From SZUA-545 sp050297855 (lineage in GTDB: Bacteria > Campylobacterota > Campylobacteria > Campylobacterales > SZUA-545), in assembly GCA_050297855.1 (NCBI GenBank), contig JBNKTC010000010.1:186001-250000 (forward strand): DNA of 64,000 nucleotides, read 5' to 3'. Position numbers and translations under genes: made by a program. The notes beneath the pieces were generated by a model, which was not told the DNA's origin, did not search any database, and worked only from the letters and a program-made list of their open reading frames with translations. This document shows, piece after piece, positions 7,840-17,024 of this stretch (position 1 is the stretch's first letter; each line of letters begins with the position of its first letter).

Positions 7840-7892
7840 CCAAAGTCAGCCGCTCTATACTGGGTATAGAAATGACTTTGGAGTAGCTCATG
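7840..7892 (+). promoter_or_regulatory. Hairpin that traps the ribosome-binding site of the Slam-like gene
   Basis: CCAAAGTCA (7840-7848) pairs perfectly with TGACTTTGG (7873-7881). Inside, CTATAC and GTATAG add six pairs around a TGG loop. The only good ribosome-binding site for the gene at 7890 is GGAG at 7880-7883, so its GG forms the foot of the stem. The hairpin could limit translation until it is opened by temperature, a protein or a passing ribosome. No T run follows, so it is not a normal terminator. Confidence 0.6.
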
Positions 7893-9236
7893 AAACACGA
7901 CCCCTTACATGAGAGATGCCCATACAGGGGTATTCTCTCTAAAATCCTTCTCTTTTTTGTCCTTGTTCCTACCCTGTTAGTCGCATCCGTCTCCGAGCAG
8001 CAGTTCCAGGAAGCGTATGCCTATTACAAAAAAGGCGACTTTAAAAGTGCCAACGATGCCTTTAAAAAACTTTTTTTTATTGCCATGGATAACGAACGGG
8101 TCAACTTCTATCTGGGGCGGAGTGCCCTGGAGCTCGGGGAGTACGATACGGCCATCGCAGCGTTTGAGCGGGTACTGATCCTCAAACCCGACCATGCAAG
8201 GAGCCGCCTGGAGCTGGGACGTGCCTACTACGGGATGAAGATGTACGACCAGGCGGAAGTGGAGTTTAAAAAGGTGCTCGCCGGGCCTGTTCCCCCCGAG
8301 GTACGCGAAGCGGTAGACCGCTACCTGGCCCTCATCATCCAGGGGAAAAAGAAAAACTATCTCAGCGGGATGGTAGCCATCGGCTTTCAGAACGACTCGA
8401 ATGTTAACAACGGGAATGATTATACGATTCGAGCGTTGGGTGATACGGTCGTCAATCCTGCAGAAAGTGACACTTCTCATACAGAAATGCTGACCCTGCG
8501 CCATATTTACGACTTTTTCGATAAGAGTGGGTTTTTCTGGCAGACCGACGGGTTGGCCTATGCCCAGAGCTACAGCGAGTATGATGATTTCAACCTGATC
8601 TATTCCTCCCTTTCGACAGGACCGGGGCTAAAATATGATTCGTTTGCCGTTAACCTTGTCGGCGGTCTGGACCACTTGAGTTTGGGTGGAGAGGATTACA
8701 TTGACGTGACCCATATCAGTCTCAAGATGCAGTTCCCATCCGGTGATCAGCTTCTGAGCTTGGGGCTTAAAAAACTGGAACGGAAAAATCTACTGAAAGA
8801 GAACGAAGAGAAAGATACCGACGGATATGAACTGAATGTCGATATGCGGCAGGCATTTACTTCGACATCAACGGTCTTTAATATCGGGTTTGGTGCATTG
8901 ACAGAAAGAAAGAAAAGTGGGGAGCGGACCGATGTTGATTTTGATGAAGCAGGGTTAAAAGTCGGTTTCTTCCAACAATTTGGAAAGTCTTTTTTTGTGA
9001 ATCTTTCTGCTGCGATCAAGGGACGAATTTATGCGGATGATTTTATAGATGTCAATACGGGGGAAGATGTGGAACGAACGGATACGAATCAAAACGTAAC
9101 GGCAAGTCTTTCCTATAAGTTTTTGGAGAGCTATACGGCAACGCTTAACGCTACCCAGATGTCCAACTCCTCCACATATGAACCTTATACCTATTCAAAA
9201 AACACTGTCGGTTTGACGGTGTCGATGCAATTTTAA
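7890..9236 (+). CDS. Slam-like outer-membrane protein (DUF560 family, type XI secretion pore)
   Basis: A 448-residue protein. A hydrophobic signal segment (about 16-32) is followed by TPR helices (about 35-150: AYYKKGDFKSAND, FYLGRSALELGEYDTAI, LELGRAYYGMKMYDQA). After a basic linker come alternating beta strands to the end, closing in VSMQF with a terminal phenylalanine, as in outer-membrane barrels. The first strand contains FQNDSNVN (167-173), a hallmark of the DUF560/Slam family. Slam proteins are single-barrel pores that move surface lipoproteins or secreted proteins with TbpB-like domains across the outer membrane. The gene starts 8 bases past a ribosome-site hairpin and is followed 12 bp later by a large protein with TbpB-like segments, its likely cargo. 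Family membership is read from the motif and architecture; no transport activity is known here. Confidence 0.8.
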   Translation: MKHDPLHERCPYRGILSKILLFFVLVPTLLVASVSEQQFQEAYAYYKKGDFKSANDAFKKLFFIAMDNERVNFYLGRSALELGEYDTAIAAFERVLILKPDHARSRLELGRAYYGMKMYDQAEVEFKKVLAGPVPPEVREAVDRYLALIIQGKKKNYLSGMVAIGFQNDSNVNNGNDYTIRALGDTVVNPAESDTSHTEMLTLRHIYDFFDKSGFFWQTDGLAYAQSYSEYDDFNLIYSSLSTGPGLKYDSFAVNLVGGLDHLSLGGEDYIDVTHISLKMQFPSGDQLLSLGLKKLERKNLLKENEEKDTDGYELNVDMRQAFTSTSTVFNIGFGALTERKKSGERTDVDFDEAGLKVGFFQQFGKSFFVNLSAAIKGRIYADDFIDVNTGEDVERTDTNQNVTASLSYKFLESYTATLNATQMSNSSTYEPYTYSKNTVGLTVSMQF

Positions 9237-9248
9237 AAGGATGATGCC

Positions 9249-12200
9249 ATGAAAAAACTATTGTTTGTCTATCTTTCGCTGGCCGTCTTGCTCTTCTCCA
9301 GTGTGGGGAAAATCGCTGTGACAAAAGGGGAAGTTTCTGTCTTGCGCGGAGGTGAGACACTCTCTGTATCCAGTGGGTTTGAACTGCTGGAAAAAGATAC
9401 GATTGTCACGGGCGATGGAGCACGTGCCCAGCTGGTTTTTAATGATGAGACGGTGGTCTCAGTAGGTAAGGGGAGTGAGTTTCTTGTTGATGAGTACCTC
9501 TTCGAAGCAGCGGCCGATGCCGATGCACAGAAAGCGTCGTTTCGTTCCCTGAAGGGGGCGTTTAAGACGATCACCGGGAAGATCGGTAAGGTTGCACCCG
9601 AGAAATTTAAGCTGGCTACCAAGACAGCGACAATCGGGATCCGGGGGACCCATTTTCTAGGAAAGATCAATGTTGACGGGGACAAAATCGCCTGTACACA
9701 CGGGGCCATCAGCGTCGCCGCTTTTGCCGGGGGAGAACCGGTTGTCGTGCCGGCCGGGCAAATAACCAGTGTTTTGGCCGGGGCGATTCCGACACCACCG
9801 CGAAAATTCACAGTTTTGGAGTTGAATGAATTGAACGAAGCTTCCGGTGTTGCTCCCTCAGAGGAAGAGGTGGCACCAGAAGCCACTACGGAAGGTGAAG
9901 ATACAGCAATTGTCGTGGAAGACGAAGATGCAGAAGAGGAAGTGGCACCGGTTGCGGAAACCCTGATGACAAAGGTCGAAGAGAGCGAGGTGGTCGACAA
10001 ACTCAGAAAAGAGGTTGAAAAAGAGAAAGAAGATGTAACGGAAGAGGAAGCTGAAAAAGAGATCAAGGAGAAAACCGGGTTCGATATTTCCACCGGTACC
10101 GTTGAGTTACTAGAGAATGTTGATTATGATCTTTCCTTAATCCCTGACACGATTGAAGTAATACAGACAGAAGGTGGGTTTGATCTGACACAAATACAAA
10201 ACAGCGGTCCGGTGGATATGTACGGCAAAAGCCTCACGAGCTACATCAGTGGAGCTGATTGTTCAGGCCTTGACTGTTCGATCGGTACATCCACATCGGC
10301 TGTCAATTATTTCTATAATTCATCGTTCCAGCTTTACCGCGACGGTACCCATGTCACACTTAATCTTGATGGAACCGGGAATAACCTGGGCGTGGGATAC
10401 GATGTGGAAGTCATGCCCGCACTCTCCGGGATCTCCCAGGTATTCGACGTCTATGTAAGCGATCCCTTTACGGACGGTGAAGCATATCTCGGCCTGAGCG
10501 ACGACATCACCGGTGTTCGTATGATGAGCAGCCCAACGGGAGACTATGAGGGGTATAACGCGGAGTACTGGCTCGAGACCAACGATCCGGGCGATACGGA
10601 TACCTGGAGCGAGGATAACTACATCACCTATGACAACCTGGGTGAATTCGCCATTATCACCAATGAGACGATCGATCCGACGGTCGACGGCGGGATGTAC
10701 CGCGATGCCTTTTATACCGGGGTAAAATCCTCATGGGCCACGCTGCTCGCCGGTGACGTTCCCAACCACCTGATCTACAAGGTCCTGATGTCCCACTCCA
10801 TCAGCTATGACGGCTCGGGCGAGTTCAGCTCCGATTTCTATAACGGCCTGGCGACCGGCAAAGACTACTCGGACAGCAGGGTGATCGGGAATACGAACAA
10901 CGGCAACATCCTTTATGTCGGACGTCCGCAAAACGACGGCAGGGGCTGGGGGATCATCCTGGGGAGCGCAGGAACGGGGAGTAACAACGAGATCCTCTTT
11001 AACGGCAGCCTCCAGGGGTGGGTCTACGGGGACAAGGATATCGACGGAAACTATTTTGTCGAGACGGATACGGTGATCGACGGACTCAACGGCGCCGAGA
11101 TCTCCGGGGAACTCTACGGCTCCGAGCTCCAGGGCTTCGGGATGAGTATCGCTTCCACGACGCCGAGTGTCTTCGAGAATGTTCCTTCGACTAACCCGAC
11201 GGCTTTCGATGCGTCGATCGTCGCGGGGTACCGCACCGACGACGCGGGCCAGATCAATCTTGACACCCCGCTGACCGGAACGGCGACCATGAGCGGTTTT
11301 GCCACATCCAAATCGTTTGTCAGTGACAGCAGTACCGGGACAGTCTACCAGGCCGATGTGCTTAACGGGGTGGTCGACAGCCTCGTGATCAACCGGGATA
11401 CGGGGGATATTTCCGGTACGATGAGCATGGGGGGCACCATCGCCGACGGCACCATCGCCTCGCCCTATGCGACCCTGGCTGTCAGCGGTACGGGCGGTCA
11501 GACCGCGGCGTTTATCTCCGATGACTATTTCGCCTCGACGCTAGGCAGTATTGCAAACAACTACTATGACCTTGCCGCTCCGGTCCCTGTCAACGGTGCG
11601 GGGGGGATTATGGCGACCAACCCCGGTTTCGCACTGGATGACGTGACGTGGGGGTACTGGACCGCAGCCTATACGGACGGGACGTACGACCTGACCTACC
11701 ACCACAAATCCACCTGGGTCGCGGGGATCGATACGGCGGCCTCCAAGATCGCCGATATCGTCAGTGCCGCCGGCGGTGCTGCGGGTGTGGAGGTCTACAC
11801 TTTCGAAGGGAAAATCCTGGGCCGTATCCACGGGAACGGGCCGTCCGGTACGATCAATACCGATACGAGCTGGGTGCGGGTCGCCGTCGATTTCGGCTCT
11901 TCCACACCGGTCAGCGGGAACATGATCTTTACGGCGGTAGATTACCCCGAGGTAGTCTGGTATGTGAATATCGATGCGACCGGCAGTACCCTGAATACGA
12001 CCAGCGGCTATATGAATGCAGCACTCAGCGGAAACGCGAACAGTATTGTTACGATCGGTTCAGGTGCCGGTGAACTCCATGCCGACCTTTACGGTACCGA
12101 TGCCACGGCGATCGGCGGGGAGTTCCAGGTGCTCGGAACTTTGGACAACACCAACGACCTGGCGGCCATCGGGGTCTTTAAAGGGGCAACGGATCAGACA

Positions 12201-14066
12201 CTGACTGCTCCCGTCGTCGGGGATCAGAAGATCCTGGTCGGCCACCAGGTGAGTACCTGGATCGATAATCCGACGGGAACGGATGACAACTGGCGTGAGG
12301 CTACGCTGGTTTCCGGTTCTTCTGGCGGGTACATGGACAGTAGCGCCTTCTATATCGCGGTCGACGGCGATACCGGGACCTACCGAAGCTTCGGGGACCT
12401 CTCCTATTCCGGGACCTATGACGGCACGCAGTTCGTACCCAACACTCCCGAGTATGAAGACCCCGATTCCGGATCATTGACAATAGGAACGGTGACGGCA
12501 CAGACAGAGACGACGATGACGACGGCAGTCGGCGGGTACTCCAGCGTCAGTGCCGAGGACCTTTCGGACAGTACGACCGACCGGTTTGTCGTCTATGACA
12601 ATCTCAAAGACTTCTTTATTGTACTGGAGTCTTCCAACAATAACGAGTACGGTGAAGCATACCGAAGCCTGGTCTATGCCGGGACACCGTATGCAGGGAT
12701 GAGTGGCGAGACGGATAACCTGATAGGGTACAACCTGGTGGCTGCCGTGGACCGAACGACCAGCGCCACCGAGGTCTCCTCAGGTGCCGGGTCACCGCTG
12801 CTTGACGGATCGGGGATCATCGCACCCGTAGGATCGATGGTCATCAACCGCAATACCGGGATGGCGGTCTTTGTCGGTAAGCCGGGATCGGATGATGTCG
12901 GTACCTATCTTGACGGGTGGTTTGGTACGTTTAACGAAACGACCGGCATAGTCAGCGGGAATACCCTCTCCGTCAACAGTGGCGGGACCGGCGGAGCGGA
13001 TGCCAGCATCGAGAGTTTCGAAGCGGGCATCATGGGAAGTGCCAACCAGGGGGTCGGCGTGGGAGTTTACGGTAACTACAACAGCGTGACATACCAATAT
13101 GAAGATGTCACAGCGATCGCCGGTGTCCGCGTGGATACGCCGGACGGTGTGAGCATCAACCCCGCGACCGATACAGACGGTTCTACCGGAACGGTCACGT
13201 GGGCCGGAAGCGTGGCCGGGATCCGGAGTGCCGCTGCGGGTGATCCCTTTGAACACGGTACGATCACCGGCCTGAGTATTAATAAAACTACCGGGGAGGT
13301 CGCTCCCGGCGGATATCTGACGCTGGGGACTGTCTCCGGCGGCGTGGTAACAGCCAACGAATACATCGATATCGGTTCGACCTCTACCTATAATGCCGCT
13401 TACGTGAGCGATGACTACATCGCCATGGGCTTTGATCAGGCAAGCTATAACAGTAACCTGTTTACTTCGGGTATCGACGGCGGCGGGGTGATGGTTACGT
13501 CGCCCGACGGTGTCGAGGATGATTATGCCAGCTGGGGTTACTGGGGCGCCTCCTTCGGCGATCCGGCAACGACAGGGTTTGAATTTTCCGGGTATTCCAC
13601 ATGGGTCGCCGGAGAGCTGGCCGATATAACGACCCTGGCCTCTCCGGGTACGTCGATGGATTTCACCGGGCATGTCCTTGGTGTTGTAACGACCGTGGAG
13701 AACAGTGTGAAAGTACACAATGCGATCGATATGGCAGGCAGTCTTGTGGACCTGCATGTGGATTTCGGTACGACTGACCCGATCTCGGGCACGATCACCT
13801 TCAATCCGACGAATGATACAGCCATGGTCTGGAAGATGGATGTGGGGACGAATACGATCACATATACCAACAGCAGTTTTGATGCTTCACTGGCGAAGAA
13901 TGCCGGCTCGGCTGTTGATATCACCAGTGCGGAGATGCACGGTAACTTCTTCGGTAACGGTACGGCCGGTTCGGTCAGTTCTATGGGTGGCTCCATCGCG
14001 GCTGGCGGTTTATATAACTCCAGCTACGTAGGGGCAGAAGGTGTTATTAAGGCAACTAAAGACTAA
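9249..14066 (+). CDS. Giant exported FecR-domain protein with duplicated TbpB-like modules, predicted Slam cargo
   Basis: A 1605-residue protein. A Sec signal peptide (about 1-19) lacks any lipobox cysteine. Residues 20-185 form a FecR domain (KGEVSVLRGGETL, ATIGIRGTHFLG). Residues 195-285 are a glutamate-rich, probably helical spacer. The rest is glycine-, serine- and threonine-rich beta structure in two copies of about 620 residues, starting near 300 and 985. Matching landmarks include YDNLGEF (about 459) with YDNLKDF (about 1113), TWGYW...STWVAG with SWGYW...STWVAG, and the closing segments HADLYGTDATAIGGEF...AIGVFKG (about 941-980) and HGNFFGN...GGS...GVIKATKD (about 1563-1605). These closing segments resemble the end of TbpB-type barrels (GxFYGxxAxxxGGxF...GvFxAk). 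It directly follows the Slam-like gene. No cysteine lipidation means it is either released or held at the surface by other means. Ligand is unknown. Confidence 0.75.
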   Translation: MKKLLFVYLSLAVLLFSSVGKIAVTKGEVSVLRGGETLSVSSGFELLEKDTIVTGDGARAQLVFNDETVVSVGKGSEFLVDEYLFEAAADADAQKASFRSLKGAFKTITGKIGKVAPEKFKLATKTATIGIRGTHFLGKINVDGDKIACTHGAISVAAFAGGEPVVVPAGQITSVLAGAIPTPPRKFTVLELNELNEASGVAPSEEEVAPEATTEGEDTAIVVEDEDAEEEVAPVAETLMTKVEESEVVDKLRKEVEKEKEDVTEEEAEKEIKEKTGFDISTGTVELLENVDYDLSLIPDTIEVIQTEGGFDLTQIQNSGPVDMYGKSLTSYISGADCSGLDCSIGTSTSAVNYFYNSSFQLYRDGTHVTLNLDGTGNNLGVGYDVEVMPALSGISQVFDVYVSDPFTDGEAYLGLSDDITGVRMMSSPTGDYEGYNAEYWLETNDPGDTDTWSEDNYITYDNLGEFAIITNETIDPTVDGGMYRDAFYTGVKSSWATLLAGDVPNHLIYKVLMSHSISYDGSGEFSSDFYNGLATGKDYSDSRVIGNTNNGNILYVGRPQNDGRGWGIILGSAGTGSNNEILFNGSLQGWVYGDKDIDGNYFVETDTVIDGLNGAEISGELYGSELQGFGMSIASTTPSVFENVPSTNPTAFDASIVAGYRTDDAGQINLDTPLTGTATMSGFATSKSFVSDSSTGTVYQADVLNGVVDSLVINRDTGDISGTMSMGGTIADGTIASPYATLAVSGTGGQTAAFISDDYFASTLGSIANNYYDLAAPVPVNGAGGIMATNPGFALDDVTWGYWTAAYTDGTYDLTYHHKSTWVAGIDTAASKIADIVSAAGGAAGVEVYTFEGKILGRIHGNGPSGTINTDTSWVRVAVDFGSSTPVSGNMIFTAVDYPEVVWYVNIDATGSTLNTTSGYMNAALSGNANSIVTIGSGAGELHADLYGTDATAIGGEFQVLGTLDNTNDLAAIGVFKGATDQTLTAPVVGDQKILVGHQVSTWIDNPTGTDDNWREATLVSGSSGGYMDSSAFYIAVDGDTGTYRSFGDLSYSGTYDGTQFVPNTPEYEDPDSGSLTIGTVTAQTETTMTTAVGGYSSVSAEDLSDSTTDRFVVYDNLKDFFIVLESSNNNEYGEAYRSLVYAGTPYAGMSGETDNLIGYNLVAAVDRTTSATEVSSGAGSPLLDGSGIIAPVGSMVINRNTGMAVFVGKPGSDDVGTYLDGWFGTFNETTGIVSGNTLSVNSGGTGGADASIESFEAGIMGSANQGVGVGVYGNYNSVTYQYEDVTAIAGVRVDTPDGVSINPATDTDGSTGTVTWAGSVAGIRSAAAGDPFEHGTITGLSINKTTGEVAPGGYLTLGTVSGGVVTANEYIDIGSTSTYNAAYVSDDYIAMGFDQASYNSNLFTSGIDGGGVMVTSPDGVEDDYASWGYWGASFGDPATTGFEFSGYSTWVAGELADITTLASPGTSMDFTGHVLGVVTTVENSVKVHNAIDMAGSLVDLHVDFGTTDPISGTITFNPTNDTAMVWKMDVGTNTITYTNSSFDASLAKNAGSAVDITSAEMHGNFFGNGTAGSVSSMGGSIAAGGLYNSSYVGAEGVIKATKD

Positions 14067-14071
14067 TAAAC

Positions 14072-14093
14072 TTCCGGGGAGATCTCCCCGGAA
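14072..14093. terminator. Perfect palindrome between convergent genes
   Basis: TTCCGGGGAGA and TCTCCCCGGAA form a perfect 22-base palindrome directly after the FecR-domain gene and touching the stop codon of the opposing transporter gene. It probably ends transcription from both sides, although there is no long T run. Confidence 0.65.
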
Positions 14094-15119
14094 CTATCTT
14101 CTATTCTTCTGGCGCATCTGGAGTTTCGCCAGCTCCTGCATATCCTCCACATCATCAAACTCATCCATGATCTCCACACCGAGAAGTGTTTCGATGGCAT
14201 CTTCCAGGGTCACGATCCCCTGTGTCTGGTCGTAGCGGTCTTTTACTATAAAGATATGCTCTCTCCGTTTGATAAAAAGCTCCAGGGCTTTGGATACCGG
14301 GATATTCTCATGGATCGTAAAAATGGGCAGGGCGATCTTTGCCAGGCGTTTATGCCCGTGGCCGTTCTGTTTTTCGATCAGGATATGGCGCAGGAGGACG
14401 ACGCCGGTGATATGGTCGATATCTCCATCGAAAATGGGGATACGGGAGAAGTTGTCATAATCCTCGATGGCAAAAAACTGATCGACCCGCATCGACTGGT
14501 CGAGGGCGAAGAGGACGCTTCGCGGGGTGAGGATATCCTTGACCCGGGCGCTCTTTAGGTCCAGCAGGTTTTCGATGATATCGCTCTCCTGCTCGTCCAG
14601 GATCCCCTCTTCGCTGCCCAGTTCCGAGATGGCCCGGATCTCTTCGCGGCTGGTCTTCTGCATCGTCTCTTTGCGGAAGATGCGTGTGATCAGCGAGGAG
14701 ACGAGCAGCAGCGGGTAGGTGATGATGACAAGCAGGCGGATGAGGTAGGCTGCCGGGATCGCCAGCTTCTGCCAGTGGGTCGCACCGATCACTTTGGGGA
14801 CGATCTCGGAGAGGTAGAGGATCGCCAGGGTCAGGACGGCGGAGATGACCAGCATATACTCCTCTCCGAATATCACCATCGCCTCCGCACCGACCCCGGA
14901 CGCCCCGATCGTATGGGCAAAGGTGTTGATCGTTAGGATGGCTGAGATGGAGCGGTCGATCTGCTCTTTGTTCTTTTTCAGCAGCCCGGCACCGGGACGG
15001 TTTTGACTCAACTGCATCTGGATAAAGGCAGGGGTAGTGGAGAGCAGTACCGCCTCCAAAATCGAGCAGAGAAACGAGATACCGACAGCTAAAAGAAAAA
15101 AGAGAATCAGCAGTTCCAT
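14094..15119 (-). CDS. CNNM/CorC-family (DUF21 plus CBS) membrane protein
   Basis: A 341-residue protein. Residues 1-175 form the DUF21 (CNNM) transmembrane domain with about four hydrophobic segments and the conserved SEIVPKVIGATH motif near its end. A CBS pair follows (about 195-310: VKDILTPRSVLFALD, GIVTLEDAIETLLG), then a short charged tail. The CorC/HlyC C-terminal domain found in longer relatives is absent. Members are linked to magnesium or cobalt extrusion, with the CBS pair sensing nucleotides. It is a single-gene unit on the minus strand, ATG start. The substrate cannot be deduced. Confidence 0.85.
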   Translation of the reverse strand: MELLILFFLLAVGISFLCSILEAVLLSTTPAFIQMQLSQNRPGAGLLKKNKEQIDRSISAILTINTFAHTIGASGVGAEAMVIFGEEYMLVISAVLTLAILYLSEIVPKVIGATHWQKLAIPAAYLIRLLVIITYPLLLVSSLITRIFRKETMQKTSREEIRAISELGSEEGILDEQESDIIENLLDLKSARVKDILTPRSVLFALDQSMRVDQFFAIEDYDNFSRIPIFDGDIDHITGVVLLRHILIEKQNGHGHKRLAKIALPIFTIHENIPVSKALELFIKRREHIFIVKDRYDQTQGIVTLEDAIETLLGVEIMDEFDDVEDMQELAKLQMRQKNRR

Positions 15120-15199
15120 AACGATCGCTTCTGTATGAAATTGCGGATATTATAACATGCTTTGGTGTGATATTCGGTGTGGGGAAAAGAAGGGAGAAA

Positions 15200-15224
15200 A
15201 TGACAGGGGAACACTCCCCTGTCA
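15200..15224 (-). terminator. Terminator of the DUF3373 porin gene
   Basis: TGACAGGGGA and TCCCCTGTCA form a 10-bp stem with a four-base loop, seven bases beyond the stop codon, followed on the minus strand by TTTTC. Confidence 0.8.
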
Positions 15225-15231
15225 GATGTTT

Positions 15232-16890
15232 TTAGTAGTCGTAAGTGATAGAGAATCTCAGGTCACTAACTGATTCAACTGGATCCATGCCCATTTTTTC
15301 TGCTTCGTCCATGGTAAGTGGCATACCGTCATCACCAAAGAAGCCTTGGCTACCTGTATACTCATAGTTGATCGCTGTGTAGCGGATCTGCATTTTAAGG
15401 TAATCATCAACCAGTGGTTGGTTGTAGTATGCTTCGACAGCGGAACCACGTGCTGCAATCTTAGAAGCTGCAAGTGTATCTTCACCGTATGTCATAGATC
15501 TCCAGTACTCACTTCCGTGATTGTACTCAAATCCAAGTCTACCATTGTCTGTAAACATTGCCGGGATTGTCAGACCAACCCAGATAGATGTACCAGTCTC
15601 TTCGTCTGTTGAGCCGAGCATACCGGATTTTCTTACAAAACCAGATGGATCCATTTGGCCGTTTGCAACAGCAGCAATAGCCTGCTCAAGTGTCATATTG
15701 TTAGCGATCAGTGCATCGTTAAATGCGACCATGTCAACGACATTCACGTTATTATTCGGACTTGTTTTTGACATTGCCCAAGACGCAAAGAATGTTGTGT
15801 CATCAAGGAAGTCAGAGATACCGTCGCCAATGCCGTATGCCTGGAATGAGACGGAAAGGCCGGTCATATCACCCATAGAAGCCATTTGTACGCCTTCATT
15901 CAGGCCCCAGTAGCTTGGTGTACTGTTGTTGCTATCACTGTCATACATGTCGTTTAGCGCAACCATACCTGTATTATTGAAGCTTTGTGTTGCATCGCTA
16001 TTAGTTTGGGCTGCTCCTACTACGCTGTTAAGGTAGGCTGGCGTCATCATGTTGAAACCTGGCAGGTTCGTTGCTTTAAACGGCATCATGGAGAGTTTAT
16101 ATTGACCATCATCGTAAGGTACGACGATCAGACCATACATATCAACAGATTTGATGGATACATCACTTTCTGTATAGTCACCGTAAGATGTAAAGCCACC
16201 TTCCATATTGAATCGGCTTCTGGCATTTGTCAGACCGCGTCCTGCACAGATCTTGAAGCTTGTACCAAAGTCAGTCAGATCTTTGAACATGATACTGGCA
16301 CCATCATATTCGACGTTGATGGAGTGTGCTTGTGGAGATTTTGCTTTGGAAGCACCTTCACGGTAGTTTGCACCGAATCCGTCTGTGGACGGTCGTCGGC
16401 CGACACTGACAACCATAGGAACGCCAACATTCCCATAATAGAACCAAGATGCTTCTTTTACTCTAATCGAGTTATCGATCAGGTTTTCATTGATAACCCA
16501 GTCAAAAGCATCGTAGCCGTATCCACGTTGAGGCATACCGCTTGAATCTGCAGGAGATGCACCGAATGCTTTGTTATAGGACAACGCACCGTTAAATGTC
16601 AGGTTCTCAGCAGGTTGAGCAGACATATTAAGCATAAGTCTGTTGGTCATCAGATTTCCATTTGAATCTTTTGAACCACTCGCTCTAGTCGACTCGATAG
16701 AGTCAACAGCAGTTCTTAGATTGACAGAGAACTTCACATTATCTCCCGCATCATGGATCTTGATCTCTTTGACCGTTTCTTTAAGAGTGGAAAGCTCTTC
16801 TTTAAGTTTAGCGAGCTCTTCGGCGTCAGTCGCCGCATTACCCATTACTGCCATTGCCGCGATTGCGGACATTGCCACGAATTTTTTCAT
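15232..16890 (-). CDS. DUF3373 outer-membrane porin-like protein
   Basis: A 552-residue exported protein. A signal peptide ends at VMGNA, then a short coiled coil (about 21-45: AEELAKLKEELSTLKETVKEI) leads into an all-beta region with alternating polar and aromatic strands. The last residues, LRFSITYDY, end in an aromatic residue as barrels do. This layout matches the DUF3373 family, which is abundant in Campylobacterota and is thought to form porins; the coiled coil may hold a trimer or contact peptidoglycan. The ATG is preceded by AAGGAAAG. A TATAAT element lies at 16949-16944. It is a monocistronic gene with its own terminator. The transported solute is unknown. Confidence 0.8.
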   Translation of the reverse strand: MKKFVAMSAIAAMAVMGNAATDAEELAKLKEELSTLKETVKEIKIHDAGDNVKFSVNLRTAVDSIESTRASGSKDSNGNLMTNRLMLNMSAQPAENLTFNGALSYNKAFGASPADSSGMPQRGYGYDAFDWVINENLIDNSIRVKEASWFYYGNVGVPMVVSVGRRPSTDGFGANYREGASKAKSPQAHSINVEYDGASIMFKDLTDFGTSFKICAGRGLTNARSRFNMEGGFTSYGDYTESDVSIKSVDMYGLIVVPYDDGQYKLSMMPFKATNLPGFNMMTPAYLNSVVGAAQTNSDATQSFNNTGMVALNDMYDSDSNNSTPSYWGLNEGVQMASMGDMTGLSVSFQAYGIGDGISDFLDDTTFFASWAMSKTSPNNNVNVVDMVAFNDALIANNMTLEQAIAAVANGQMDPSGFVRKSGMLGSTDEETGTSIWVGLTIPAMFTDNGRLGFEYNHGSEYWRSMTYGEDTLAASKIAARGSAVEAYYNQPLVDDYLKMQIRYTAINYEYTGSQGFFGDDGMPLTMDEAEKMGMDPVESVSDLRFSITYDY

Positions 16891-16943
16891 ACTCTTTCCT
16901 TAATGAATATTTGAAGCACTTATAGTTGGCTCCGTTCACCACA

Positions 16944-16949
16944 ATTATA
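16944..16949 (-). promoter_or_regulatory. -10 element for the DUF3373 gene
   Basis: TATAAT on the minus strand, about 55 bases before the start codon. An AAGACA at 18 bp spacing (16973-16968) is a possible -35 but is weak. The remaining intergenic sequence is AT-rich with no other signal I can support. Confidence 0.5.
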
Positions 16950-17024
16950 GGTGCTATTTCTTTACTGTGTCTTAAAAATGAAGAGTGAAAAAGTCGTTTT
17001 TTTAAATTTCATTGTTTTTTAATG

